From NCBI GenBank assembly GCA_020637805.1, contig JACKJU010000008.1, positions 1 to 64,000 of the forward strand: a stretch of DNA of 64,000 bases, given 5' to 3'. This document shows positions 1-8,487 of this stretch, piece by piece (positions within the stretch are counted from its first letter, which is position 1; each line of letters opens with the position of its first letter). This DNA is from Nitratireductor sp. Lineage in GTDB: Bacteria; Pseudomonadota; Alphaproteobacteria; Rhizobiales; Rhizobiaceae. Below the pieces are notes generated by a model that worked only from the letters and a program-made list of their open reading frames with translations, did not search any database and had not been told where the DNA came from. A program made the translations under genes and the position numbers.

Positions 1-146
1 ATCAAACGCAAGAGCGTTGATTTTCCGCAGCCGGAGGGGCCAACGAAGACGACAAATTCCCCCTTTTCCAACGAGAGGTTGATGTCGTGCAGGACTTCGA
101 CCGACCCGAAGGACTTGAAGACATTGATGAGCTCGACCGTGGCCAT
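1..146 (-). CDS. Sugar ABC transporter ATP-binding protein (5' part only)
   Basis: Only the first 48 codons are inside the window; the gene runs off the left edge. The N-terminus (MATVELINVFKSFGS) and a perfect Walker A motif (GPSGCGKST, about residues 37-45) are those of MalK/UgpC-type ATPases, which power binding-protein-dependent sugar import at the inner face of the membrane. It starts 3 bp after the stop of the upstream permease gene, so it is the last visible cistron of the minus-strand sugar operon. The substrate cannot be read from the sequence. Confidence 0.9.
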   Translation of the reverse strand, partial: MATVELINVFKSFGSVEVLHDINLSLEKGEFVVFVGPSGCGKSTLLRL

Positions 147-149
147 CTC

Positions 150-983
150 TTATCCTTTCACTGCACCAGCCGTCAGACCGGAGACGATCTTGCGCTGGAA
201 AATCAAAACAAGTGCGACGAGCGGCAGCGTCACGATGACCGATGCCGCCATGATGTTCCCCCAGGGGATTTCGAATTCGCTGCGCCCGGAAATGAGGGCG
301 ATGGCAACGGGCACCGTGCGCTGGCTGTCCGTCGACAGAAATGTCAATGCGAAGAGGAATTCATTCCAGGCATGGATGAAGGCCAGGAGCCCCGTCGTCA
401 CGATCGCTGGCCACAGAAGAGGGAGGAAAATCCTGCGCACGATCGTGAACGACGAGGCGCCATCCATGATTGCCGCTTCTTCAATCTCCACCGGCAGTTT
501 TCTCATGAAGGTCGTGAGAACCCAGACCGTGAACGGCAACGTGAAAATCATGTAGGAGAAAACGAGTGCCCATAGCGAGTTGAACAGCCCCATCGCGCGG
601 ATCAGTTCGAACAGTCCGGCAAGGACAGCGATCTGCGGGAACATCGATACCGAAAGAATGGTCAGCAGAAGAAGGCCACGTCCGCGAAACCGGATGCGTG
701 CCAGCGCATAGGACGCCGTGACGGCCAGAAAAAGCGAGATCGCAACGACCACGGAGGCAACGAATACCGAATTGAGTATCTGCCGACCGAAACTGCCATC
801 GCCGAGCATGCTCGAATAGTTCGAAAAGTCGATCTTGTGCGGCAGATAATTGACGTCGAAGATTGCCTGTCCGGTCTCAAGCGAGGTCAGTATGGCGTAG
901 TAGAAGGGAAACACCGCCTGAATGACGATGACGACGATCAGCAGTACAAACCCAGCATTCTTGACCCAGTGCGGCATGCTCAT
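150..983 (-). CDS. Carbohydrate ABC transporter permease (MalG-like)
   Basis: A 277-residue inner-membrane protein with about six hydrophobic segments. The EAA loop that contacts the ATPase is visible as EEAAIMDGAS followed by the usual basic/hydrophobic stretch (roughly residues 168-190). Length and motif fit the MalG/LacG half of a CUT1-type sugar importer. Its start overlaps the end of the MalF-like gene by 4 bp and the ATPase gene follows after 3 bp, so the importer genes are probably translationally coupled. The sugar is unknown. Confidence 0.92.
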   Translation of the reverse strand: MSMPHWVKNAGFVLLIVVIVIQAVFPFYYAILTSLETGQAIFDVNYLPHKIDFSNYSSMLGDGSFGRQILNSVFVASVVVAISLFLAVTASYALARIRFRGRGLLLLTILSVSMFPQIAVLAGLFELIRAMGLFNSLWALVFSYMIFTLPFTVWVLTTFMRKLPVEIEEAAIMDGASSFTIVRRIFLPLLWPAIVTTGLLAFIHAWNEFLFALTFLSTDSQRTVPVAIALISGRSEFEIPWGNIMAASVIVTLPLVALVLIFQRKIVSGLTAGAVKG

Positions 984-1924
984 TCGCCATCCTCCAGATT
1001 CATGCGTGTCAGGTTGATGAACGAGATGGTGATGAGCGCGATCACCAGGAACAGCAGCGTCGAGGCGGCCGAGCCATAGGCGAACTTGTCGAAGTCGAAC
1101 AGGTTTTCCCTGGCGAAGGTCGACATGGTTCGCGTTGCGTCGGTGTTCGGCGTCAGCACGTATACGAGATCGAAGACACGCAGCGCGTCGAGCGCACGGA
1201 AGACCACAGCGACCAGAACGGCGGGAAGAATGAGCGGCAGCGTCACCTTGCGGAAGAGCCGCACCGGTGGAATGCCATCGAGTTTTGCCGCCTCGTAGAC
1301 ATCGCCCGGCACAAGCTGCAATCCGGCGAGGATGAGCAGGGCCATGAAGGGCGTGGTCTTCCAGATGTCGACGATCAGCACGGCGACCATCGCGGTCTCG
1401 GGCGATGCTGTCCAGGCAATGGGTGCGTCGATCAGGTGCAGCCGAAGCAGCATGTCATTGAGGATGCCGAACTGGTCATGCATCATCCAGGCCCACATTT
1501 TTGCGGACACGATGGTCGGGATTGCCCAGGGGATGAGCACGGCGGCGCGAACGAATGCCCGGCCCCGGAACTGCCTGTTCAGCACAAGTGCGATCACCAG
1601 CCCGAACGCGGTCTCGAAGGCGACCGACACGAATGCGAAGCGCAGCGTGTTCCACACCGAGCGCCACCAGCGGGCGTCGACCAGCAGGCCGAAATACTCG
1701 CCAGTGCCATTGCCGTAATCGAGATAATCCAGATAGTTCGAAAAACCGATCCAGCTTGCCTTGCCCATCCGGTCAAGCGAGGCATCGGTGAAACCGAACC
1801 ACACGGTGCGCGCCAGCGGCCAGGCGGCGACGGCAAACAGCACCAGAAGCATCGGCGCCAGAAACAGCCATGCGGATCTGAGGCGCTGACGGGAAAGCGA
1901 AGAACTTGCCGTGGACGGTTTCAT
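980..1924 (-). CDS. Carbohydrate ABC transporter permease (MalF-like)
   Basis: An inner-membrane permease of 314 residues, partner of the MalG-like protein. The EAA motif is seen as YEAAKLDGIPPVRLFRK near residue 215. The reading frame is open for 20 codons upstream of the chosen ATG, but the ATG at 1924 is preferred: MKPSTASSS followed by a basic stretch and the first membrane segment is the normal N-terminus of the family, and the longer version would begin within 2 bp of the binding-protein stop. It shares a 4-bp overlap with the next permease gene. Confidence 0.9.
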   Translation of the reverse strand: MKPSTASSSLSRQRLRSAWLFLAPMLLVLFAVAAWPLARTVWFGFTDASLDRMGKASWIGFSNYLDYLDYGNGTGEYFGLLVDARWWRSVWNTLRFAFVSVAFETAFGLVIALVLNRQFRGRAFVRAAVLIPWAIPTIVSAKMWAWMMHDQFGILNDMLLRLHLIDAPIAWTASPETAMVAVLIVDIWKTTPFMALLILAGLQLVPGDVYEAAKLDGIPPVRLFRKVTLPLILPAVLVAVVFRALDALRVFDLVYVLTPNTDATRTMSTFARENLFDFDKFAYGSAASTLLFLVIALITISFINLTRMNLEDGE

Positions 1925-1985
1925 GACGGATCGCCTTTGAAAGTGACTGCCGTACACCGCATGGCGGTGTACGGCATTTCTCATG

Positions 1986-3251
1986 TTACCACTGAGAGCC
2001 CTTGAGGCGCGTCAGCTTGGCCTGAAGCTTGGCCAGATTCTCTTCCGCGGTTCCATTGCCGGACAGCGTGTCATGCACTGCGGTCCAGAACTCCGAGGAA
2101 GCCTCGTTGTATTTGCGCTTCGCGGCAGCCGATGGCCGGGCAAGCGTACCATCGAGGACCGGCTTCCATAGCGGGATGAAGGGCTGCTTTTCGCCGACCT
2201 CTGCATCTGAATAGACGGCTGTTAGTGTCGGCGGACGCGACGTCACGATGGCGCGTTCCTTCTGGTTTTCGTAATTGTTGAGAAACTTGACCAGCTCAAT
2301 CGCTTCCGTCTGGTGCTTGGAGTATTTGGACACGGCTAGCTCCCAGCCACCCAGCGTCGCGGCGGGTTTCAGGCCCTCTCCGCCGGAGGGAAGCGTGCTG
2401 ACATCAACCTTGCCCTTGATCGGGCTGTCATCACCATTGACGAGTGCATAGGCGTAGTTCCAGTTGCGCATGAACACCGCATTGCCGGACTGGAAGACCC
2501 CGCGAGCATCCTCCTCCTTGTAGTTCAGCACGCCTTTCGGTGAAATCGTGCCAATCCACGACGCCGCCATTTTCAGCGCCTCGGCGGCCTGCGGGTTGTT
2601 AATCTCGATCGACCCGTCGGGCTGAACGAAATTGCCGCCGCCATAGCTGGCGACCCATTCCATCGCATTACAGGTCAAGCCTTCATAGGCCGCGCCCTGA
2701 AACACGAAACCCTGCATGTCGTTGTTGCCGGCCGCGCGTTCGCCGTCCTGGATCTTCTGGGCGGTCGCCTTCAGTTCCGCCCATGTGGACGGTACCTTTT
2801 CGCCGTATTTTTCCAGCAGGTCCTTGCGGTAGTAGAGAGCCGGCGCGCCAATGAACATCGGCAGCGCAACCAGCTTGCCGTCAACCGTCTGGCCGGCAAG
2901 TGTCGAGGGGATGTACTGGTCGAGCGTGTCGGCGGCGGGTTCCTTCAGATCGATGAAATGCTCGGCAAGCTGCGGAGCCCAGATCACGTCGAGACGGAAT
3001 ACGTCGATGTCGCCGGCGCCGGCCGAAAGCCAGAGCTTGTACTGTCCGAACTGGTCGGTCGTGCTTTCGGGCATCGACACAATGGTTACCTTATGGCCGG
3101 TCGCCGCCTCGAAACGGTCGAGTTCGGCCCGCAGCACCTCATTGTCCTTGCCGACCGCGCCGTGCACAATGCTCAGCTCGGCGGCGATGGAACTTGACGC
3201 CATAAACGCCGCGACAGCAGCGCCGGCCAGGATTCTCGCATAATGTCTCAT
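1986..3251 (-). CDS. ABC transporter sugar-binding protein (family 1)
   Basis: A 421-residue periplasmic solute-binding protein. It begins with a Sec signal peptide (MRHYARILAGAAVAAFMASS, probable cleavage after SIAA at about residue 23) and continues with the extracellular binding-protein family 1 pattern (ELDRFEAATGHKVTIVSMPES, then a DVIWAPQLAE region). It is the capture subunit for the two permeases and the ATPase just downstream. The ligand is unknown; the neighbouring oxidoreductase and metallohydrolase suggest a modified sugar or polyol. Confidence 0.92.
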   Translation of the reverse strand: MRHYARILAGAAVAAFMASSSIAAELSIVHGAVGKDNEVLRAELDRFEAATGHKVTIVSMPESTTDQFGQYKLWLSAGAGDIDVFRLDVIWAPQLAEHFIDLKEPAADTLDQYIPSTLAGQTVDGKLVALPMFIGAPALYYRKDLLEKYGEKVPSTWAELKATAQKIQDGERAAGNNDMQGFVFQGAAYEGLTCNAMEWVASYGGGNFVQPDGSIEINNPQAAEALKMAASWIGTISPKGVLNYKEEDARGVFQSGNAVFMRNWNYAYALVNGDDSPIKGKVDVSTLPSGGEGLKPAATLGGWELAVSKYSKHQTEAIELVKFLNNYENQKERAIVTSRPPTLTAVYSDAEVGEKQPFIPLWKPVLDGTLARPSAAAKRKYNEASSEFWTAVHDTLSGNGTAEENLAKLQAKLTRLKGSQW

Positions 3252-3279
3252 GTTCTTCTCCCTTTGTTGGATCGGTCGT

Positions 3280-4833
3280 TCATCGGCAGAAGAACGGAGA
3301 CGTCCATGCCGTCTGGCCGTTTTCCTGCCGGAGCCTCATGTAAAGATATTCCCCCGGAACAAGGTCCCCGAGTTCGATGCGCCCGCGCCATTGCCATTCG
3401 CGCGGACGTGCCAATTGGTGGAAACGCCATGCGGGGCTGTCGATCGGCCCCAGATTCCCGCTTTTGGCGCCTTCAGCGAGCCGCGAGAGGGGAATTCGGA
3501 TGTCCTGTCCGCACAGCTTGGCAACGACTTCGCCATTCTCGACGGCGCGCCCGCGGATCAGCATTCCCTGCGTTGCGGGCGTGGTATTGTTGGGATTGGA
3601 CTCGGCGGTAACCGAGAAGCGGACGGCATTTGCATCCGCCTCGATTTCCGGCAGCCTGTGACCGGTATCCTCGCCTTCGAGCGGAGAGACGATTTCGGGG
3701 CCGCGAAAGCGCGGCTCGACAGCGAGCAATTCGCCACCCTTCACGGCGATTTCACCCTCCCAGTCATGGCTGGTGCCTCGGGCGCCCCAGCCGAATTCGA
3801 CATGGAGCAGAAACTCCAGCGGATCGACGCCCTTGTCAGTCATCGGTGTGATGGCCGGCGAAATACGCCGGTAAAGAACGCCATTGCGGATGACATCGAT
3901 ATGGTCAATGGCGCCGCCGGCAACAGCCTCGACGTTCAGGAAGGCCGGGCTTGCGGCGGGCACGGCGCTTCCCTGCAAATGGCCACCGATCTCTCCCACG
4001 AGATGAATGCGATCGCCTGTCAGCGCATTGGTGTGGCGGTTTTGCATAGCCTCCCAGAAAAGGTCGCGATCGTGTGAGGCGGCATAAAGCGCCATTCTTC
4101 CGTGGCCATAAGAGCCGGGAAAGCCGCTGTGATGGTCGGTATTGCCGATGATCCCGAAGACATGGCCCTCGCGCAGTCCGTGTGCCATCGTCGAATGCCC
4201 GTCGACCGGTCCCATCGAGTGCAGATAGCCGCGATCCGTCTCCGAATGCTCGGCGCATCCGTGCATGGAGAACATCTCGACGAAAGGTGACAATCGCGCG
4301 TCGAATGTCTTCCAGTTGATGCCGCGCGCGCCCTGCCGGTATCCGATATGGTGCGGGAAGGCGAGCGCGCGTTCGCCGTAGCGATTGGCAAGACCGGTTC
4401 TAAGATCGGCTGGCGTGTCTTCCAGGACGAGCGGCCCGCCATCAAGATCGGCAAGCACGATCGTGTAGTCGCCATGGGCGTTGGAATGGATTTCATATCC
4501 CGGAAACACGGTGAACCGGCCGGGCCGGTCGGCGGCCTTCAGGACATCGTAATGGCCGGGCCACGCCTTTTTCAGCTTTTCGAAGCCCTTGACGTGAAAG
4601 TCGACGATATGAGCGATGCTTGGATCGTCCACCGGCATGTCGGGCCAGTGCGCATGGCCCGTGACCGACACAAAATCCAGTTGAAGGGCGGCTTTCTTCA
4701 GCGCGCCGGGAAACGGCCCGTGCCCGTAGGAGAGGTCGGAATGATTGTGAATGTCGCCATAGAATGGCTGGAGACCCAGAGCTGTGGCGAGCGGCGTCAG
4801 GCGGTTTGGCAGGGGGGCGTTGACGACCATCAC
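3280..4833 (-). CDS. PHP-like metallohydrolase (DUF3604/CehA-like)
   Basis: A 517-residue protein, probably cytoplasmic because no signal peptide is evident. Near the N-terminus it carries GDIHNHSDLSYGHG and then VSVTGHAHWPD, a HxH...H arrangement typical of PHP/amidohydrolase-type metal sites; later histidines occur in GNTDHHSGFPGSYGHGR. This resembles CehA/McbA and DUF3604 proteins, which include phosphoesterases and carbamate hydrolases, but the exact reaction cannot be assigned. It overlaps the end of the Gfo/Idh/MocA gene by 4 bp and precedes the importer genes, so it probably processes the imported compound. Confidence 0.75.
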   Translation of the reverse strand: MMVVNAPLPNRLTPLATALGLQPFYGDIHNHSDLSYGHGPFPGALKKAALQLDFVSVTGHAHWPDMPVDDPSIAHIVDFHVKGFEKLKKAWPGHYDVLKAADRPGRFTVFPGYEIHSNAHGDYTIVLADLDGGPLVLEDTPADLRTGLANRYGERALAFPHHIGYRQGARGINWKTFDARLSPFVEMFSMHGCAEHSETDRGYLHSMGPVDGHSTMAHGLREGHVFGIIGNTDHHSGFPGSYGHGRMALYAASHDRDLFWEAMQNRHTNALTGDRIHLVGEIGGHLQGSAVPAASPAFLNVEAVAGGAIDHIDVIRNGVLYRRISPAITPMTDKGVDPLEFLLHVEFGWGARGTSHDWEGEIAVKGGELLAVEPRFRGPEIVSPLEGEDTGHRLPEIEADANAVRFSVTAESNPNNTTPATQGMLIRGRAVENGEVVAKLCGQDIRIPLSRLAEGAKSGNLGPIDSPAWRFHQLARPREWQWRGRIELGDLVPGEYLYMRLRQENGQTAWTSPFFCR

Positions 4834-6083
4834 AGCCCCTCCGAGAACGGATCGAACGGCTTGCTGCCGTTTTCGAGGCTCTTCTGGGCGGCCCGCACAA
4901 GTCTGAGCGAGGCCACGCCCTCGGCCACACCGACGGGCGGCTTCTCGCCTGCAACAAAGCGCTGCATGCGGCGAACCAGTTCGCGGTCCGCACCATAATG
5001 CGACGAATTGCGATCCGGATCGGGAAAGCCGATCCGCGAACGCGTGTGACCGTAATTCTCGACCAGGTCGATGGTTCCGCTGTGCCGTTCCATACGCAGC
5101 CGTCCGCTGTCGCCGACAACCTCCAGAGTTTCCTGGTCTTCGGCCCAGGGTCCGAAGATCGTGAAGAACAGTGTCGCAACCAGACCGTTTTCATACTGGA
5201 TGGTGATGACGGCATGATCGTCGATGTCGGCGCCGGGGCTGAACACGCAGGTGTCGTTGCGGTCGTCGATATTGCTTGCCGTCACCCAACTGCGGTTCGG
5301 CACCCGGCTGACCCCCTCAAACTTGTCGATCAGCGTTTCGTGACGCCTGTACGGGCAATCGCGAGCACATTCCCTGCACCGGGCCGGCATGTCCGGGTCC
5401 GGCTTGAATATGCCCGACCGTCCGCCGACGGCAACGACGGTTTTCGCCACCGCGCCGCTGGCAAGCCAGTTGAGGACATCGAAATGATGCGATCCCTTGT
5501 CGTTGAGCGCACCGCCCGAGCGGGACTGGTTGCGATGCCACAATTGCAGGTAACGCCAATAGGGAATCACCGAACGCAGCAAGACCATGCGCGGCGTGCC
5601 GATGCGTCCGCCATGTGCGATGTTCACCGCCTCGACCCAGGGCCGTTCGTAGCGCCTTGTAAAACCCATCATGATGGGCTGTCCGGAGCTTGCTTCGGCC
5701 GCCGCGATCAGCTCGGCATCTTCCAGCGACACCGAGATGGGTTTGTCGAGATAGACGCGTTTGCCCGCAGCGACGGCCTTTTCGACCGGCACGCGATGAT
5801 TGTCGGTATGGGTCGTCACCACGACCAAGCGGGTCATCGGAAAATCGATGGCCTCGTCCATCGTCTCGAAGACCCGGACGCGGTGGTCGATGCCGGCAGC
5901 GGCATATATCCCATTGATGTGTTCCGCCGCCAGGGCGGCGCGCTCGGGCAGCCGGTCATGGACGCCGACGATCCGCAATCCGCTTTCGTGAACCGCCTCG
6001 GCAATGCGGCTGCCGACAAAATATATGCCGCGCTCGCCAGCACCGATAACCGTTACGCCTGTATGCCAATCTGCCTGTTGCAT
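4830..6083 (-). CDS. Gfo/Idh/MocA family oxidoreductase
   Basis: A 417-residue NAD(P)-dependent dehydrogenase. The N-terminal Rossmann motif is VIGAGERGIYFVG, and the family lysine motif appears as KRVYLDKPISVS at about residue 95. Residues about 225-235 contain CRECARDCPYR, a cysteine cluster also found in some Gfo/Idh proteins. Such enzymes oxidise or epimerise sugars, inositols and their derivatives. The gene is first in the catabolic operon and starts 88 bp after the regulator gene, behind a palindromic operator candidate. Substrate unknown. Confidence 0.88.
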   Translation of the reverse strand: MQQADWHTGVTVIGAGERGIYFVGSRIAEAVHESGLRIVGVHDRLPERAALAAEHINGIYAAAGIDHRVRVFETMDEAIDFPMTRLVVVTTHTDNHRVPVEKAVAAGKRVYLDKPISVSLEDAELIAAAEASSGQPIMMGFTRRYERPWVEAVNIAHGGRIGTPRMVLLRSVIPYWRYLQLWHRNQSRSGGALNDKGSHHFDVLNWLASGAVAKTVVAVGGRSGIFKPDPDMPARCRECARDCPYRRHETLIDKFEGVSRVPNRSWVTASNIDDRNDTCVFSPGADIDDHAVITIQYENGLVATLFFTIFGPWAEDQETLEVVGDSGRLRMERHSGTIDLVENYGHTRSRIGFPDPDRNSSHYGADRELVRRMQRFVAGEKPPVGVAEGVASLRLVRAAQKSLENGSKPFDPFSEGL

Positions 6084-6119
6084 TGCCCGACCATGTTTGA
6101 AACCGACGTCAGGCTAAGT

Positions 6120-6153
6120 GAGTATAATTCAAGCTTCAATACAAGTTGTACTC
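6120..6153. promoter_or_regulatory. Palindromic operator candidate before the sugar operon
   Basis: This stretch begins GAGTATAA and ends TTGTACTC, and its centre is ATTCAAGCTTCAAT, which is nearly self-complementary around AAGCTT. The arms pair imperfectly over about 34 bp. It lies between the regulator stop (6172) and the oxidoreductase start (6083), in AT-rich DNA unlike its surroundings. The simplest reading is a binding site for the GntR-type regulator encoded just upstream; this is inference from position and symmetry. Confidence 0.5.
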
Positions 6154-6171
6154 AAAAAGCGACTCTGCCCC

Positions 6172-7245
6172 TCAGTCGTCGAGCAGCGAGATCGATCCGT
6201 GCTGGCGAAAGTGGATCGGCAGGTAATGAGTGGCCGGTTTGACGTCTGCGCCGGCGATCCGCTCGTGCACAATGCGCTCGAATGTATCGAATTTCTCCGA
6301 GTTGAGATTACCGACGATGTCGAACCGGGCAACGTGTTCGGATTCCACATCGACGCTGCCGAGAACGATGATGCTGAACTCCTTTCCCGGCAGAAGCCTG
6401 CATTCGCCAAGCGCCCGGTCGAGCAGATAGCCATCAACCAGCCCCCACACGATGAGCGCAGAATACTCCGGCTGTTTCCCGTGCATACGCCGCTCGGGCA
6501 GCGCCTGAACGACATCTTCGTACCGGTACGACCCCGGCAGGCGCGGCACCTGGAAGAGCAGCGGATGATCGCCCTCGCTTTTCCAGCTGGACAGGAGGTT
6601 GAACTCGCGGCGTGCCATGGCGATCTGGCGGGCGTCATGGGAGGACGTCAGGAACCCGATGCGCCGGTGTCCGCGTGCCGAAAGCTCGCGATAGGCAGTC
6701 GACAGCGCCTCGCGCCAATTGGTGCCGATCACGTCGGCATCGATACCTGTTACCGAAACGCCGTCGATAATCAGGTGATCGGTCAACTGGCGGATCTTGG
6801 CCAGAAAGCCGACCGTCACAATCTCAAAATTGGCTTGCAGCAGGCAGCAGCGGACGGGCCCGTGCCCGGCCATCTTTTCCAGTGCGGTCTCTTCGCTGGC
6901 GAAGCCGATCATGTTGACGCGCAGGCCCGAACGCCGGAGCCTTTTTTCGAGCTCCATCAGCAGATTGCGCGCCAGACGGCTCTCGGAACTGCGGTAGAGG
7001 ATCAGGCAGTCGGCGGCGTATTCCGGAGCCGAAACCGCGCCGGCACCGACATGTAGCCCGGCGCCGCGGCGCGACGAGATCAGGCCCTTTTCGATCAGCG
7101 GCCTAGTCGCCCGCTCGACAACCCGTTGCGAGGTGTGAAACTGCGCCATCAGATCGCGAACGCGCGGCAACCTGTCGCCGGGCGCCTGTTGCACGATCAG
7201 GTCGAGCAGATATTTCCTGACCCTGAATTCGGGCTTTTCAGTCAT
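6172..7245 (-). CDS. GntR-type regulator with periplasmic-binding-like sensor domain
   Basis: A 357-residue transcription factor. Residues about 1-75 form a winged helix of the GntR kind (DRLPRVRDLMAQFHTSQRVV, then LIEKGLISSRRGAGLHV). The remaining residues look like a LacI/periplasmic-binding-protein sensor (ARGHRRIGFLTSS, MARREF) instead of the usual UTRA or FCD domain. It probably senses the sugar taken up by the downstream importer. The reading frame extends 11 codons upstream to 7278; the ATG at 7245 is chosen because MTEKPEFRVRKYL is a natural start for the DNA-binding domain. Confidence 0.85.
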   Translation of the reverse strand: MTEKPEFRVRKYLLDLIVQQAPGDRLPRVRDLMAQFHTSQRVVERATRPLIEKGLISSRRGAGLHVGAGAVSAPEYAADCLILYRSSESRLARNLLMELEKRLRRSGLRVNMIGFASEETALEKMAGHGPVRCCLLQANFEIVTVGFLAKIRQLTDHLIIDGVSVTGIDADVIGTNWREALSTAYRELSARGHRRIGFLTSSHDARQIAMARREFNLLSSWKSEGDHPLLFQVPRLPGSYRYEDVVQALPERRMHGKQPEYSALIVWGLVDGYLLDRALGECRLLPGKEFSIIVLGSVDVESEHVARFDIVGNLNSEKFDTFERIVHERIAGADVKPATHYLPIHFRQHGSISLLDD

Positions 7246-7471
7246 CAGTCGGCCACCGATCCCGGCCCGGGTTTGCACATTGTCGAACGAAATCTACGCA
7301 AAACAGTGCGACTTACAACTCCCGGCGTTGTGAAAACCAGGACGTGGAACCCGCAACCGCGCTGGTGCTGGACTACATGATGGCGTCAGCCAAGAAGAGT
7401 CAGCCAACCATGAGCGAATGGCAGCAACGGTCCGTGAACGACGGCTGCCACGGGGACGAATGGTTCGAATG

Positions 7472-8383
7472 CTACACCACCTCGGAAGTCCGGAACGAGT
7501 CCATTTTGTTGCGAAACGCTTTGAGCGTTTGTGATACAAGCGGATTTGGAAAACGGCGTTGCAATGTGACCGCGAAAAAGCTTTCCGTGATCCCTTCGAG
7601 CCTCGCAAGTTCGACAAGCATCCCACTCTCTAACTCATCGCGCACGACAATGGGTGGTATCACGGCAAGGCCCGCACCTGTCCGCGCCAAGAGCCTGAGC
7701 ATCGCCATGTCATCGGCTTCGGCCGCGATTCTCGGAATCACGCCCAACCGCTCCAGAAGGCCATCAAAAGACGCACGCAGCGCCGATTCGGGCGTTGGCA
7801 GTATCAGGCTTTCCGTTTCAACAAGCTTCCTGAGGGACTTATACTCACGACTTGAATCCGGTGTCCCGATGATGCTGACCGGCTGCTCGGAAAGCTTGTG
7901 CACCAGATAGGGACTCACTGCATCGCGGGAGGGTATGAGATTGGTCAACACCACGTCTACTGCAATGGCTTCCAAGGCCCGCAACAAATCCGGCTGACTG
8001 CCGGAGCGCAGGATCACCTCTACATCCTCGCGGCCAATGATCGGTTCGAGAAATGCGATCTGGAAGTTGCGCGACAGGGTTGCGAGCGCACCGATACGCA
8101 GTGCCCTTCGCTTTGCTCCCGCGGTCTTTAGCGTGGCAGTCAGGTCTTCGGCAGCCCTGAATATTTCCTCTGCATGATCAAGCGCTATCCGTCCCGCCTC
8201 TGTCAGGACGAGGTTGCGGCCGTTGCGTTCAAAAAGCCCATGTCCGAGAGATTCTTCGAGCATCTTGATCTGCGTCGATACTGCCGATTGGGAGATGTTG
8301 AGTGCACGGGCCGCACCAGTAAGCTTTCCGTCGCGTGCAACGGCGCGAAACAGTCGGAGATGGTGCAGGTTGATGACAGACAT
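7472..8383 (-). CDS. LysR-family regulator (CbbR-like), next to the dab genes
   Basis: A 303-residue LysR-type transcription factor. The N-terminal helix-turn-helix reads LTGAARALNISQSAVSTQIK and is followed by the long linker helix and an effector-binding domain with GTPDSSREY. The start is the ATG at 8383; the open frame upstream has no homology-like sequence. It is divergent from dabB with a 104-bp gap holding a perfect inverted repeat (8385-8401). LysR regulators of this kind often sit beside dabAB or Calvin-cycle genes, so control of inorganic-carbon uptake is the likely ancestral role. The gene appears intact. Confidence 0.88.
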   Translation of the reverse strand: MSVINLHHLRLFRAVARDGKLTGAARALNISQSAVSTQIKMLEESLGHGLFERNGRNLVLTEAGRIALDHAEEIFRAAEDLTATLKTAGAKRRALRIGALATLSRNFQIAFLEPIIGREDVEVILRSGSQPDLLRALEAIAVDVVLTNLIPSRDAVSPYLVHKLSEQPVSIIGTPDSSREYKSLRKLVETESLILPTPESALRASFDGLLERLGVIPRIAAEADDMAMLRLLARTGAGLAVIPPIVVRDELESGMLVELARLEGITESFFAVTLQRRFPNPLVSQTLKAFRNKMDSFRTSEVV

Positions 8384-8384
8384 A

Positions 8385-8401
8385 GTTCTACAATATAGAA
8401 C
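8385..8401. promoter_or_regulatory. LysR operator: GTTCTA-N5-TAGAAC
   Basis: A perfect 6-bp inverted repeat, GTTCTA CAATA TAGAAC, begins 2 bp upstream of the LysR start codon, in the gap between the LysR gene and dabB. It contains the T-N11-A core expected of LysR-type sites, and the symmetry continues imperfectly outward (ATA...ATA). Its place over the regulator's own start suggests autoregulation together with control of the divergent dab genes. Confidence 0.65.
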
Positions 8402-8487
8402 ATAAAATTGAGAAATATGTAATTTTCTTGAAGTTTTCCATCCCCTATTCACGGCGCCAAACACATCAAGGGTTTCTGGAGACGATC

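Noticed and set aside
4998..6242. 414-codon plus-strand open frame opposite the Gfo/Idh/MocA gene
   Set aside because: Composition and position are those of an antisense frame; it crosses the operator-like gap and has no homology-like segments.
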